From positions 1 through 14,678 of the forward strand of contig CAMLRG010000138.1 in NCBI GenBank assembly GCA_946482335.1: a stretch of DNA of 14,678 nt, in the 5' to 3' direction. This DNA is from an uncultured Duganella sp. (GTDB lineage: Bacteria; Pseudomonadota; Gammaproteobacteria; Burkholderiales; Burkholderiaceae). How positions within the stretch are numbered: position 1 is the stretch's first letter; each line of letters starts with the position of its first letter. The notes beneath the pieces are model-generated. The model saw only the letters and a program-made list of their open reading frames with translations, was not told where the DNA came from and did not search any database. Below are positions 1 to 5,501 of this stretch, piece by piece. The position numbers and the translations under genes were made by a program.

Positions 1-260
1 TGGCCCATGGCGATGCCGTCGTCGACGGCGATGGTGTTGAATTCCTTGGCCACGCCGCCGGACGCTTCGATCTCGCGGGCGACCAGCTGGCCCAGGTCCT
101 TCAGGTGGACGTGGCCGGGCACGAATTGGGTGAAGGAGTTGACCACGGCGACGATCGGCTTGTCGAAGTCGCCATCTTTCATGCCGGTGGCGCGCCACAG
201 GGCGCGGGCGCCTGCCATATTGCGGCCTTGGGTGGTGGTATGGGAACGGTATTTCGGCAT
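1..260 (-). CDS. ilvD: Dihydroxy-acid dehydratase, N-terminal part (runs off the window)
   Basis: The reverse strand encodes 86 residues beginning [20 protein letters not shown] and continuing through [22 protein letters not shown] to the window edge. This is the highly conserved start of dihydroxy-acid dehydratase (IlvD/Edd family). The enzyme is a cytoplasmic Fe-S protein that dehydrates 2,3-dihydroxy-isovalerate and 2,3-dihydroxy-3-methylvalerate to the 2-keto acids of valine and isoleucine synthesis. The ATG at 260-258 follows a GAGGAG ribosome site (274-269, minus) with an 8-nt spacer, which supports this start. The C-terminal part and most cluster ligands lie outside the window. The gene is divergent from a LysR regulator across 90 bp, so control by that regulator is plausible but not shown. 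The identification rests on the recognisable N-terminal sequence. Confidence 0.95.
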   Translation of the reverse strand, partial: MPKYRSHTTTQGRNMAGARALWRATGMKDGDFDKPIVAVVNSFTQFVPGHVHLKDLGQLVAREIEASGGVAKEFNTIAVDDGIAMG

Positions 261-332
261 GATGGGGTCTCCTCGGTAAGACTCCAAGGGTGCCCTGCCC
301 ATGGCGAGTTGTCAAATATATGATAATCGCGT

Positions 333-351
333 CTGTGATATGCTTTACGAA
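333..351 (+). promoter_or_regulatory. Possible extended -10 promoter of the LysR gene
   Basis: TG at 336-337, one base, then TATGCT at 339-344 resembles an extended -10 element. Six bases separate it from the ATG at 351, so transcription would start at or within a base or two of the start codon. No matching -35 lies at the usual distance (TTGTCA at 309-314 is too far), and there is no ribosome site. This is weak evidence based on pattern alone. Confidence 0.25.
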
Positions 352-1316
352 TGAATATCGAGCTTCGCCCATTACGCTACTTCGTCACCGTGGCCGAGGA
401 ACTGCACTTCGGCCGCGCGGCGCGCCGCCTGCATATGACCCAGCCGCCGCTGTCGCAAACCATCATGGCGCTGGAAGAGATGCTGGGCGCACCGCTGTTC
501 GAGCGCAACCGGCGCGGCGTGGCGCTGACGGCGGCCGGGGAAGCCTTGCTGCCGGAAGCGCGCCGCCTGCTGGAACAGGCGGCCGGGCTGGCGGAGCTGG
601 TGCAGCGGGCCGCCACCGGCGCCAGCGGACGGCTGTCGCTGGCCTTCGTGTCGTCCGCCGACTACAGCGTGCTGCCGCCCACCCTGCGCGCTTACCGCGC
701 CGAGTTCCCGCTCGTGGAAATCGCCTTGAAGGAAGCCACCTCGGACTTGCAGCTGGACGATCTGCTGGCAGGCCGGGTCGATGCCGGCTTGCTGATCCCG
801 CCCCTGCCCGACCGTGCGCGCCAGGAGCTGGACTACCTGCCGGTGCTGCGCGAGCCGCTGGTGCTGGCCGCGCCGGCCGGTTTGCCGGCGCTGGCCGCCC
901 CGGGCGCACGGCGGACGCAGCGCACGGCGGCACCGCCTGGGCCGGCGGCGCACGGCGCAACGACCGCCGCAAGCCCGGTCGACCTGCGCGCGGTGGCGGG
1001 CCTGCCGCTGATCATCTTCCCGCGCCATATTTCGCCCGGTTTGTATGACGCCATCCTGTCCGTGTTCCGCGATGCCGGCATTACCGCCGAGGTGGCACAG
1101 GAGGCGATCCAGATGCAAACCATCGTCAGCCTGGTGTCGGCTGGCATGGGTATCGCACTTGTGCCACAATCCGTGTCGAATTTGCGCCGGCCGGGCGTGG
1201 AATACCTGCCCCTGCTCCAGGGCACGCCGCTGGTGGAAACCGGCCTGGCCTGGCGGCGCGACAATGCTTCGCCCGTGCTGCGGGGCTTCCTGGAATTAAT
1301 GAGAAAGAGAATCTGA
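351..1316 (+). CDS. LysR-family transcriptional regulator
   Basis: The product has 321 residues. An N-terminal winged helix-turn-helix of the LysR type occupies about residues 1-60 (LRYFVTVAEELHFGRAARRL, then MTQPPLSQTIMALEEMLGAPLFERNRR). A periplasmic-binding-protein-like effector domain follows from about 90 to 310. Such proteins bind DNA as tetramers and respond to a small molecule. The gene is divergent from ilvD, the commonest arrangement for a LysR regulator and its target, so branched-chain amino acid or ilvD control is a fair inference. An Ala/Pro/Arg/Thr-rich stretch at about residues 183-205 looks like an insertion between two effector-domain segments. No Shine-Dalgarno sequence precedes the ATG at 351. 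The stop codon at 1314-1316 directly abuts the lgt start, so the two genes are probably co-transcribed. The effector is unknown. Confidence 0.93.
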   Translation: MNIELRPLRYFVTVAEELHFGRAARRLHMTQPPLSQTIMALEEMLGAPLFERNRRGVALTAAGEALLPEARRLLEQAAGLAELVQRAATGASGRLSLAFVSSADYSVLPPTLRAYRAEFPLVEIALKEATSDLQLDDLLAGRVDAGLLIPPLPDRARQELDYLPVLREPLVLAAPAGLPALAAPGARRTQRTAAPPGPAAHGATTAASPVDLRAVAGLPLIIFPRHISPGLYDAILSVFRDAGITAEVAQEAIQMQTIVSLVSAGMGIALVPQSVSNLRRPGVEYLPLLQGTPLVETGLAWRRDNASPVLRGFLELMRKRI

Positions 1317-2126
1317 ATGCCGCTGATCCATCCGATGCCCGATCCGGTCGCCATCCACCTCGGTCCCGTCGCGATCCACTGGTATGGCCTGATGTATGTG
1401 CTGGCCTTCGCAATGTTCATCGCGCTCGGCCGCGTGCGCATCAGGCAGCCGCATATCGCGGCGCAGGGCTGGAAGAAGGAAGACCTGGACGACATGCTGT
1501 TCTACGGCATGCTGGGTGTGATCCTGGGCGGCCGCCTGGGCGAAGTGTTCTTCTACCAGCCGGAAATGCTGCTGACGCCACTGCGCATCTTCAAGGTATG
1601 GGAAGGCGGCATGAGCTTCCACGGCGGCTTCCTGGGCGTGCTGATCGCCATGGCGCTGTGGGCCCGCAAACGCAAGCGCAACCTGCTGGACGTCTACGAC
1701 TTCATCGCGCCGCTGGTGCCATTGGGCTATGCGGCTGGCCGCATGGGTAATTTCATCAATGCCGAACTGCCGGGCCGCATCGTCAGCGACCCTACCCTGC
1801 CATGGGCCATGATCTACCCGGCCGTCGGCGATATGCCGCGCCACCCGTCGGCGATCTACCAGATGCTGGTGGACGGCATCCTGGTGTTCTGCATCCTGTG
1901 GCCGTTCGCGCGCAAGGCCCGTCCGCGCCTGGCTGTGGGCGCCCTGTACGTGCTGCTGTACGGCTGCGCGCGATTCTTCACCGAGTGGTTCCGCACCCCT
2001 GACTGGGAAATCACGGTGGCAGGCCTGCCCATCACGTCGGGCCAGATGCTGTCGCTGCCGATGATCATCGGCGCCATCGCCATGCTGGTGTGGGCTTACC
2101 GCCAGCCGGTGGCGCGCACCGCCTGA
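1317..2126 (+). CDS. lgt: Phosphatidylglycerol-prolipoprotein diacylglyceryl transferase
   Basis: The 269-residue polytopic inner-membrane protein transfers diacylglycerol from phosphatidylglycerol to the lipobox cysteine of prolipoproteins, the first step of lipoprotein maturation. The family signature [14 protein letters not shown] lies at residues 141-154. The HGG element at 102-104 corresponds to the essential histidine region of E. coli Lgt, and an Arg-rich RFFTEWFR segment lies at about 220-227. Several hydrophobic segments (about 18-38, 58-78, 99-116, 128-142, 191-206, 236-262) agree with the seven-TM fold, and the length is typical. The start is immediately downstream of the LysR stop, with only a weak GAGAAAGAG upstream, so translation is probably coupled. 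The gene converges with the chromate transporter gene, with one base between stop codons. Confidence 0.96.
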   Translation: MPLIHPMPDPVAIHLGPVAIHWYGLMYVLAFAMFIALGRVRIRQPHIAAQGWKKEDLDDMLFYGMLGVILGGRLGEVFFYQPEMLLTPLRIFKVWEGGMSFHGGFLGVLIAMALWARKRKRNLLDVYDFIAPLVPLGYAAGRMGNFINAELPGRIVSDPTLPWAMIYPAVGDMPRHPSAIYQMLVDGILVFCILWPFARKARPRLAVGALYVLLYGCARFFTEWFRTPDWEITVAGLPITSGQMLSLPMIIGAIAMLVWAYRQPVARTA

Positions 2127-2127
2127 C

Positions 2128-2667
2128 CTAGACCAGGCCAACGGCGCCCGCCAGGGCGCCGAGCGCAATCAGCCATAGCGGGTTCAGTTTCGTCGCATAG
2201 GCCGCCCCAGCTGCGGCCAATGCCAGCGCCATGCCGCGCCAGCCGGCGCCGGCCACGCTCAGGAAAGTCCATGCCGCCCCGGCCAGCATGCCCGACGCCA
2301 GCGGCGCCAACGCGTCGCGCAGCGCGCCGGTCCAGCGCCCTTCCCTGCCGCCATGGCGGTTGATGAACGTCCCCAGCGCCAGCACCAGGCAGGATGAAGG
2401 TACGATTGCCGCCAGCGTTACCACAATGGCGCCCAGCCAGCCCTTGATCATCCATCCGATCAAGGTGACGAACAACAGGTTCGGGCCGGGCGCCGCCTGC
2501 GCCAGCGCATAGGCCGCGGCAAACTGTTCGTCGCTCAGCCATTGATTTTGCACCGACACGTAATGGTGCACGTCCGGCGCGACCAGCACCACCCCGCCGC
2601 CGATCGCGGTCAGCGACAGGATGGCAAGGTGCCAGGCGAGGCCGCCGAGCTTGACGTCGTCGCTCAT
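2128..2667 (-). CDS. Chromate transporter family protein, second half (short-chain ChrA-type)
   Basis: The 179-residue membrane protein starts MSDDVKLGGLAWHLAILSLT and has the chromate transporter (CHR) family pattern. A glycine-rich segment (AIGGG) is followed by a WLSDEQFAAAYALAQAAPGP block, the family's conserved Ala/Gln-x-PGP motif, and several hydrophobic helices. Its ATG (2667-2665) overlaps the stop of the preceding chr gene in an ATGA arrangement, indicating translational coupling. In the short-chain CHR group, two adjacent single-domain proteins work together in place of one duplicated ChrA. Chromate efflux is the known activity of some members, but many CHR proteins have untested substrates, so resistance here is an inference. 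Confidence 0.88.
   Translation of the reverse strand: MSDDVKLGGLAWHLAILSLTAIGGGVVLVAPDVHHYVSVQNQWLSDEQFAAAYALAQAAPGPNLLFVTLIGWMIKGWLGAIVVTLAAIVPSSCLVLALGTFINRHGGREGRWTGALRDALAPLASGMLAGAAWTFLSVAGAGWRGMALALAAAGAAYATKLNPLWLIALGALAGAVGLV
2142..2161. repeat. Perfect 8-bp inverted repeat at the lgt/chrA convergence
   Basis: CGGCGCCC (2142-2149), loop GCCA, GGGCGCCG (2154-2161) form a perfect GC-only hairpin. It begins 16 nt past the lgt stop and lies inside the last codons of the convergent chromate transporter gene. No T-tract follows on either strand, so it is not a canonical intrinsic terminator. It may still end or slow transcription of lgt, because the two stop codons leave no other room. Confidence 0.45.
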
Positions 2668-3317
2668 GGCTTCCTCAACACGAAAGCGAACAGCAGGAAG
2701 CCGATCGGTACCAGGATGGCCACCACCGTGATCAGCCCGACTTTGGCAACGCCGAGCCCGACGAAAGCGGCCGCCAGCAGCGCAACTTGCGCCACGCCGC
2801 GCCAGAACCTGGTACGCGCCTGGGCGGCGGCGTCCTGCGCCAGGCCGGCGGCGCCCTCCCCGGAGCCGCCGTCCGCTTCCGCTGACCGCTTCGCCGCAGC
2901 ACCGCCGCGCAGCATGCCGGCTGCCAGTTTCAGCGCGGTGGCAAGGATCAGCCCCGCCGCCGCCGCGGCCATGCCGCGCAGGGCGTTGACGAACAGCGGC
3001 TGGTGCGCCAGGCCCTGGTAAGCTGCGCCCAGGGCGATGACGATGAAGAACGGGCCGAGCAGCAGGCCGGCCAACGCCGAGAAGCCGCCCGCCGCGCCGG
3101 CGTAGCGCTGGCCGACCATGACCGACAGGTTGCAGATCGTCGGTCCCGGCAACAGCTGGGCGATACTGAGAAGCTGGCCGAATTCGGCCGCCGTCAGCCA
3201 TTGCGTGCGCTCGACCAGGTGGCGGTAGGCGAACGGCAGCACGCCGCCGAAACCTTGCAAGGCCATATGGGAAAAGACCTTGAACAGTGCCCAGCACCCG
3301 ATGCGTGTTTCCTGCAT
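2664..3317 (-). CDS. Chromate transporter family protein, first half (short-chain ChrA-type)
   Basis: The 217-residue membrane protein starts MQETRIGCWALFKVFSHMAL. It carries the CHR-family signature FGGVLPFAYRHLVERTQWLT at about residues 24-43, followed by LLSIAQLLPGPTICNLSVMVG. A hydrophilic Ala/Gly-rich loop of about 35 residues (roughly 118-150) separates the early helices from the last hydrophobic segment (about 153-185), making this half longer than its partner. A GGAGGGG ribosome site lies just before the ATG. It begins 11 nt after the TauE/SafE stop and overlaps the following chr gene by 4 nt, so the four genes EVE-TauE-chr-chr look like one operon. The likely product is one half of a heteromeric anion (chromate or sulfate-like) transporter. 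Confidence 0.88.
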   Translation of the reverse strand: MQETRIGCWALFKVFSHMALQGFGGVLPFAYRHLVERTQWLTAAEFGQLLSIAQLLPGPTICNLSVMVGQRYAGAAGGFSALAGLLLGPFFIVIALGAAYQGLAHQPLFVNALRGMAAAAAGLILATALKLAAGMLRGGAAAKRSAEADGGSGEGAAGLAQDAAAQARTRFWRGVAQVALLAAAFVGLGVAKVGLITVVAILVPIGFLLFAFVLRKP

Positions 3318-3328
3318 GTCCCCTCCGC

Positions 3329-4132
3329 CTACGCGAACGCGTGCCAGAACATATACCCCGCCAGTGCAAACAGCACCACGGCAAACGCGCGCTTGAGCGC
3401 CGCCACATCCATCTTGTGCGCCGTGCGCGCCCCGAACGGTGCCATGGTCACGCTGGCCGCCGCGATCACCGCCAGCGCCGGCAGATAGATGAAGCCCAGC
3501 GAGTACTGCGGCAATCCCGGCTCGGACCAGCCGAAATAGATGTTCGACAAAGTGCCCGACAAGGCGATCGGGAATCCCAGGGCCGCGCTGGTCGCGACCG
3601 CGTGATGGATCCGTACATTACACCAGCTCATGAACGGCACCGAGATAAAGCCGCCGCCCGCGCCAACCAGCCCGGCCACGGTACCGATCACGCCGCCCGC
3701 CGCGAACATGCCGGGCGCGCCCGGCAGCTCGCGCCCCGCGGCCGTCTTCTTATTGCGCAGCATCTGCGCCGCCGAAAAGGCGACGAACACCGCAAACAAT
3801 AGCGACAGCGCCGTCGTATTCATCTGCTTGCCGATCCATGGTCCCAGCCAGGATCCGAGGACGATGCCGGGCGCCAGCAGCGCCACGATACGCCACTGCA
3901 CCGCGCCATGCCTGTGGTGCGCGCGCACCGAAGACAGCGATGTGAACATGATGGTCGCCAGCGAGGTGGCAATCGCCATGTGCACCACCAGCTCCGGCGG
4001 GAAACCCTTGGCGGTGAAGATCATGGTAATGAAGGGCACCAGCACCATGCCGCCGCCGATACCGAGCAAGCCCGCCGCAAAACCGCCCGCAGCCCCCATC
4101 AGCAGCAGGATGCCAACCAGGCTCCAATCCAT
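3329..4132 (-). CDS. TauE/SafE-family sulfite or organosulfonate exporter-like permease
   Basis: The 267-residue inner-membrane protein begins MDWSLVGILLLMGAAGGFAAGLLGIGGGMVLVP. The GLLGIGGGM motif in the first hairpin and its counterpart GLVGAGGGFISVP in the second half are the internal duplication typical of the TauE/SafE family, and about eight hydrophobic segments are visible. Members export sulfite, sulfoacetate or related anions, and many are of unknown substrate. An in-frame ATG lies 12 codons upstream, but the start at 4132 is preferred because the longer form would run into the upstream EVE gene and lacks family resemblance. The start codon overlaps the EVE stop by one base. A neighbouring oxyanion-type (chromate) transporter hints at a shared sulfur or oxyanion theme. 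Confidence 0.9.
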   Translation of the reverse strand: MDWSLVGILLLMGAAGGFAAGLLGIGGGMVLVPFITMIFTAKGFPPELVVHMAIATSLATIMFTSLSSVRAHHRHGAVQWRIVALLAPGIVLGSWLGPWIGKQMNTTALSLLFAVFVAFSAAQMLRNKKTAAGRELPGAPGMFAAGGVIGTVAGLVGAGGGFISVPFMSWCNVRIHHAVATSAALGFPIALSGTLSNIYFGWSEPGLPQYSLGFIYLPALAVIAAASVTMAPFGARTAHKMDVAALKRAFAVVLFALAGYMFWHAFA

Positions 4133-4596
4133 CAATCGCCCTTCAGCAGCGCCATCACATGCTTCCATTGGGCCGGCGTCACCGGCGTGATCGACAGGCG
4201 GCTGCCTTTTTGCAGCACCACCATGTCCTCCAGCTGCGGCAGCGAGCGCATTTGCGCCAGCGACAGCAAGCGCGTCTTGCGCACGCCTTTCACGTCGACC
4301 GAAATCCAGCGCGGCTGCTCCTGCGTCGCCTTCGGGTCGTAGTAATGGCTCTTGGGGTCGAACTGGGTGGCATCCGGGTACGGCCCGCTGACCACTTCCG
4401 CGATGCCGGCAATGCCCGGCTCTGGGCAGGAGGAATGGTAGAACAGGACGCCGTCGCCAATCTTCATCGCATCGCGCATGAAGTTGCGGGCCTGGTAATT
4501 GCGCACGCCGAACCAGGGCACCGTCTTACCCTTGGCGGACATGACATCGTCGATGCTCACTTCGTCGGGCTCGGATTTCATCAACCAGTATTGCAT
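4132..4596 (-). CDS. EVE domain-containing protein
   Basis: The product is a single 154-residue domain starting MQYWLMKSEPDEVSIDDV and containing WFGVRNYQARNFMRDAMKIGDGVLFYHSS and a C-terminal RLSITPVTPAQWKHV. This is the full EVE domain of the PUA-like superfamily, related to human THYN1. The fold has an aromatic pocket proposed to bind modified bases in nucleic acids; the cellular role in bacteria is not established. A GAGGAG ribosome site (4606-4601, minus) fixes the start, since the upstream in-frame extension would run through the 6S RNA gene and its terminator. The ATG lies only 18 nt after the terminator T-tract, so expression probably needs read-through from zapA/6S transcription or a promoter inside the 6S gene. 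It is the first gene of the EVE-TauE-chr-chr run. Confidence 0.93.
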   Translation of the reverse strand: MQYWLMKSEPDEVSIDDVMSAKGKTVPWFGVRNYQARNFMRDAMKIGDGVLFYHSSCPEPGIAGIAEVVSGPYPDATQFDPKSHYYDPKATQEQPRWISVDVKGVRKTRLLSLAQMRSLPQLEDMVVLQKGSRLSITPVTPAQWKHVMALLKGD

Positions 4597-4613
4597 GGCT
4601 CTCCTCTGGACGT

Positions 4614-4650
4614 AAAAAAACGGTTGCGCACCCTTGGGTGCTGGCAACCG
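4614..4650 (-). terminator. Rho-independent terminator of 6S RNA
   Basis: On the minus strand CGGTTGC and GCACCC pair with GGGTGC and GCAACCG (13 bp with a 2-nt bulge, very short loop), followed directly by seven T residues at 4620-4614. It sits 10 nt downstream of the expected 6S RNA 3' end and 18 nt upstream of the EVE start codon. Confidence 0.9.
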
Positions 4651-4659
4651 CTTTCGTGT

Positions 4660-4843
4660 GGAATGAGGCCCCGCCTGTGCCGTTATGCCGGCATCCCGAA
4701 CCTTACGGTTCAAGGTGGTTGCAGTTAGTTCAACTTCGGGTTCATCGGACTAGCGACGCTCACGCCCGTCGAACAAATTCCCGCAACCGATGCGTGTAAA
4801 TGGTTCAAGGAATATATGGCAAATCTCGAACACCGCAGGGTGA
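4660..4843 (-). ncRNA. ssrS: 6S RNA (RNA polymerase-sigma70 regulator)
   Basis: 6S RNA folds as an open-promoter mimic that binds the sigma70 holoenzyme and reprograms transcription in stationary phase. The minus strand between zapA and the EVE gene shows its hallmarks. The 3' half contains ACCTTGAACC followed by a GGTTC complement, as in E. coli 6S. The 5' half has TGTTCGA, and terminal segments pair (GTGT with ACAC, CCCTGC with GCGGGG). The enclosed length is about 184 nt, the family norm, and a strong terminator follows. Position directly downstream of zapA matches the conserved zapA-ssrS order. A TAAACT -10-like element at 4854-4849 would start transcription near 4843. The ends are estimates within a few bases; the identification comes from motif memory and was not run against a covariance model. 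Confidence 0.85.
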
Positions 4844-4848
4844 CACGA

Positions 4849-4877
4849 AGTTTACTCCTCAAACGTTTTCCGGAAAA
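4849..4877 (-). promoter_or_regulatory. Putative 6S RNA promoter
   Basis: On the minus strand a TAAACT hexamer (4854-4849) lies 6 nt before the inferred 6S 5' end. A weak TTTTCC (4877-4872) sits 17 bp upstream in the -35 position. The -10 is good and the -35 is poor. It falls between the zapA stop and the RNA. Confidence 0.4.
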
Positions 4878-4894
4878 GGCCTTTGAGACAATTA

Positions 4895-5197
4895 TTAGAA
4901 GAGATTTTCTTGCGGGGTCAGTGCGTTGTCGAGCACCTTGTGCATGGCGCCCAGTTTCTCCTGCATCTCCAGCATGGACGGGCCGCCATTGCCGGTTTTC
5001 GAAGCCAGGAACTCGGCCGCCATGCCCAGCGCCGCCATCACGGCGATGCGGTCGTTGCCTTTGACCTTGCCGGCGTCGCGGATCGCGCTCATCTTTTTGT
5101 CCAGCAGGTTGGCCGCTTCGCGCAGCGCGCGCTCCTCGTCGGCCTTGCAAGCCAGCTTATAAGGCTGGCCCATGATGGTCACATCGACATGGATCAT
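4895..5197 (-). CDS. zapA: Cell division protein ZapA
   Basis: The 100-residue protein starts MIHVDVTIMGQPYKLACKADEERALREAANLLDKKM, the conserved ZapA N-terminal globular domain. It is followed by a long C-terminal coiled-coil (about residues 50-90). ZapA binds FtsZ directly and bundles protofilaments at the Z-ring. The start is chosen at 5197 because it matches family N-termini, has a GAGGA site about 8 nt upstream, and overlaps the preceding gene's stop in an ATGA arrangement; an upstream in-frame ATG would add 31 non-homologous residues. The neighbours are a coiled-coil ZapB-like gene upstream and 6S RNA downstream, the standard proteobacterial context. Confidence 0.95.
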   Translation of the reverse strand: MIHVDVTIMGQPYKLACKADEERALREAANLLDKKMSAIRDAGKVKGNDRIAVMAALGMAAEFLASKTGNGGPSMLEMQEKLGAMHKVLDNALTPQENLF

Positions 5198-5415
5198 TGG
5201 GCATCCTCGGGGGTGTGCGCTTCGGCGGCGGGAATTTTCTCCAGCAGCGCCATCACGCGCGCATGCGCTTCGCCCAGGCGGCGATGGCATTCATTGTTTT
5301 CGGCCACCAGCAGCGAATTGGAATGACGCAACTGTGCGTTCTCCCGGCGCAAGGTTTGCGCGAGTTCCGCCAGGCGGTCGATTTTATCGGAAAGGTCTTG
5401 GAAATCTGCGATCAT
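5194..5415 (-). CDS. Small ZapB-like/TIGR02449-type coiled-coil protein
   Basis: The 73-residue protein starts MIADFQDLSDKIDRLAELAQTLRRENAQLRHSN and is almost entirely one predicted coiled-coil with heptad Leu/Ala/Ile positions. Small coiled-coil proteins of this sort commonly precede zapA in proteobacteria and are compared to ZapB, which links ZapA-FtsZ to the chromosome terminus; that role here is inferred from context. The stop overlaps the zapA start by 4 nt. The start at 5415 is preferred because a near-consensus promoter places +1 exactly at this ATG, which would exclude the in-frame ATG at 5469. No Shine-Dalgarno sequence is present, so translation is likely leaderless. Confidence 0.85.
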   Translation of the reverse strand: MIADFQDLSDKIDRLAELAQTLRRENAQLRHSNSLLVAENNECHRRLGEAHARVMALLEKIPAAEAHTPEDAQ

Positions 5416-5421
5416 CCCGCA

Positions 5422-5450
5422 ACTATAGGGCCGCACGATTGCACGGTCAA
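5422..5450 (-). promoter_or_regulatory. Sigma70 promoter of the zapB-like/zapA operon, predicted leaderless
   Basis: On the minus strand TTGACC (5450-5445), a 17-bp spacer and TATAGT (5427-5422) match the sigma70 consensus at 5 of 6 positions in each hexamer. Six bases follow before the ATG at 5415, which puts the usual +1 on the A of the start codon. The start site is predicted, not measured. Confidence 0.75.
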
Positions 5451-5458
5451 CTTGATGT

Positions 5459-5491
5459 TGGACATGCATGCCATTGTAGCATGCATGTCCA
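5459..5491. repeat. Perfect 12-bp inverted repeat between the RTX gene and the zapB-like gene
   Basis: TGGACATGCATG (5459-5470), a 9-nt loop, and CATGCATGTCCA (5480-5491) form a perfect 12-bp stem. Each arm contains the self-palindrome CATGCATG. It starts 10 nt after the stop of the giant RTX-type gene and ends 9 nt upstream of the -35 of the zapB-like promoter. No T-tract follows on the minus strand. It could be a non-canonical terminator of the RTX gene or a protein-binding site near the promoter. Confidence 0.6.
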
Positions 5492-5501
5492 TTCGGCTTC
5501 C

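Noticed and set aside
372..1169. A 265-codon minus-strand frame opposite the LysR gene
   Set aside because: It has an antisense composition (Arg/Gln/His-rich) and the plus strand encodes a recognisable LysR protein.
1296..2168. A 290-codon minus-strand frame opposite lgt
   Set aside because: It is a His/Gln/Asp-rich shadow of lgt with no independent support.
4597..4713. N-terminal extension of the EVE protein
   Set aside because: The extension would be translated through the 6S RNA 3' end and its terminator, whereas a good ribosome site sits just before the internal ATG at 4596.
5198..5290. N-terminal extension of ZapA
   Set aside because: The 31 added residues are Arg/Ser/Pro-rich, overlap the zapB-like gene in another frame and are absent from ZapA proteins; the ATG at 5197 has a ribosome site and matches the family start.
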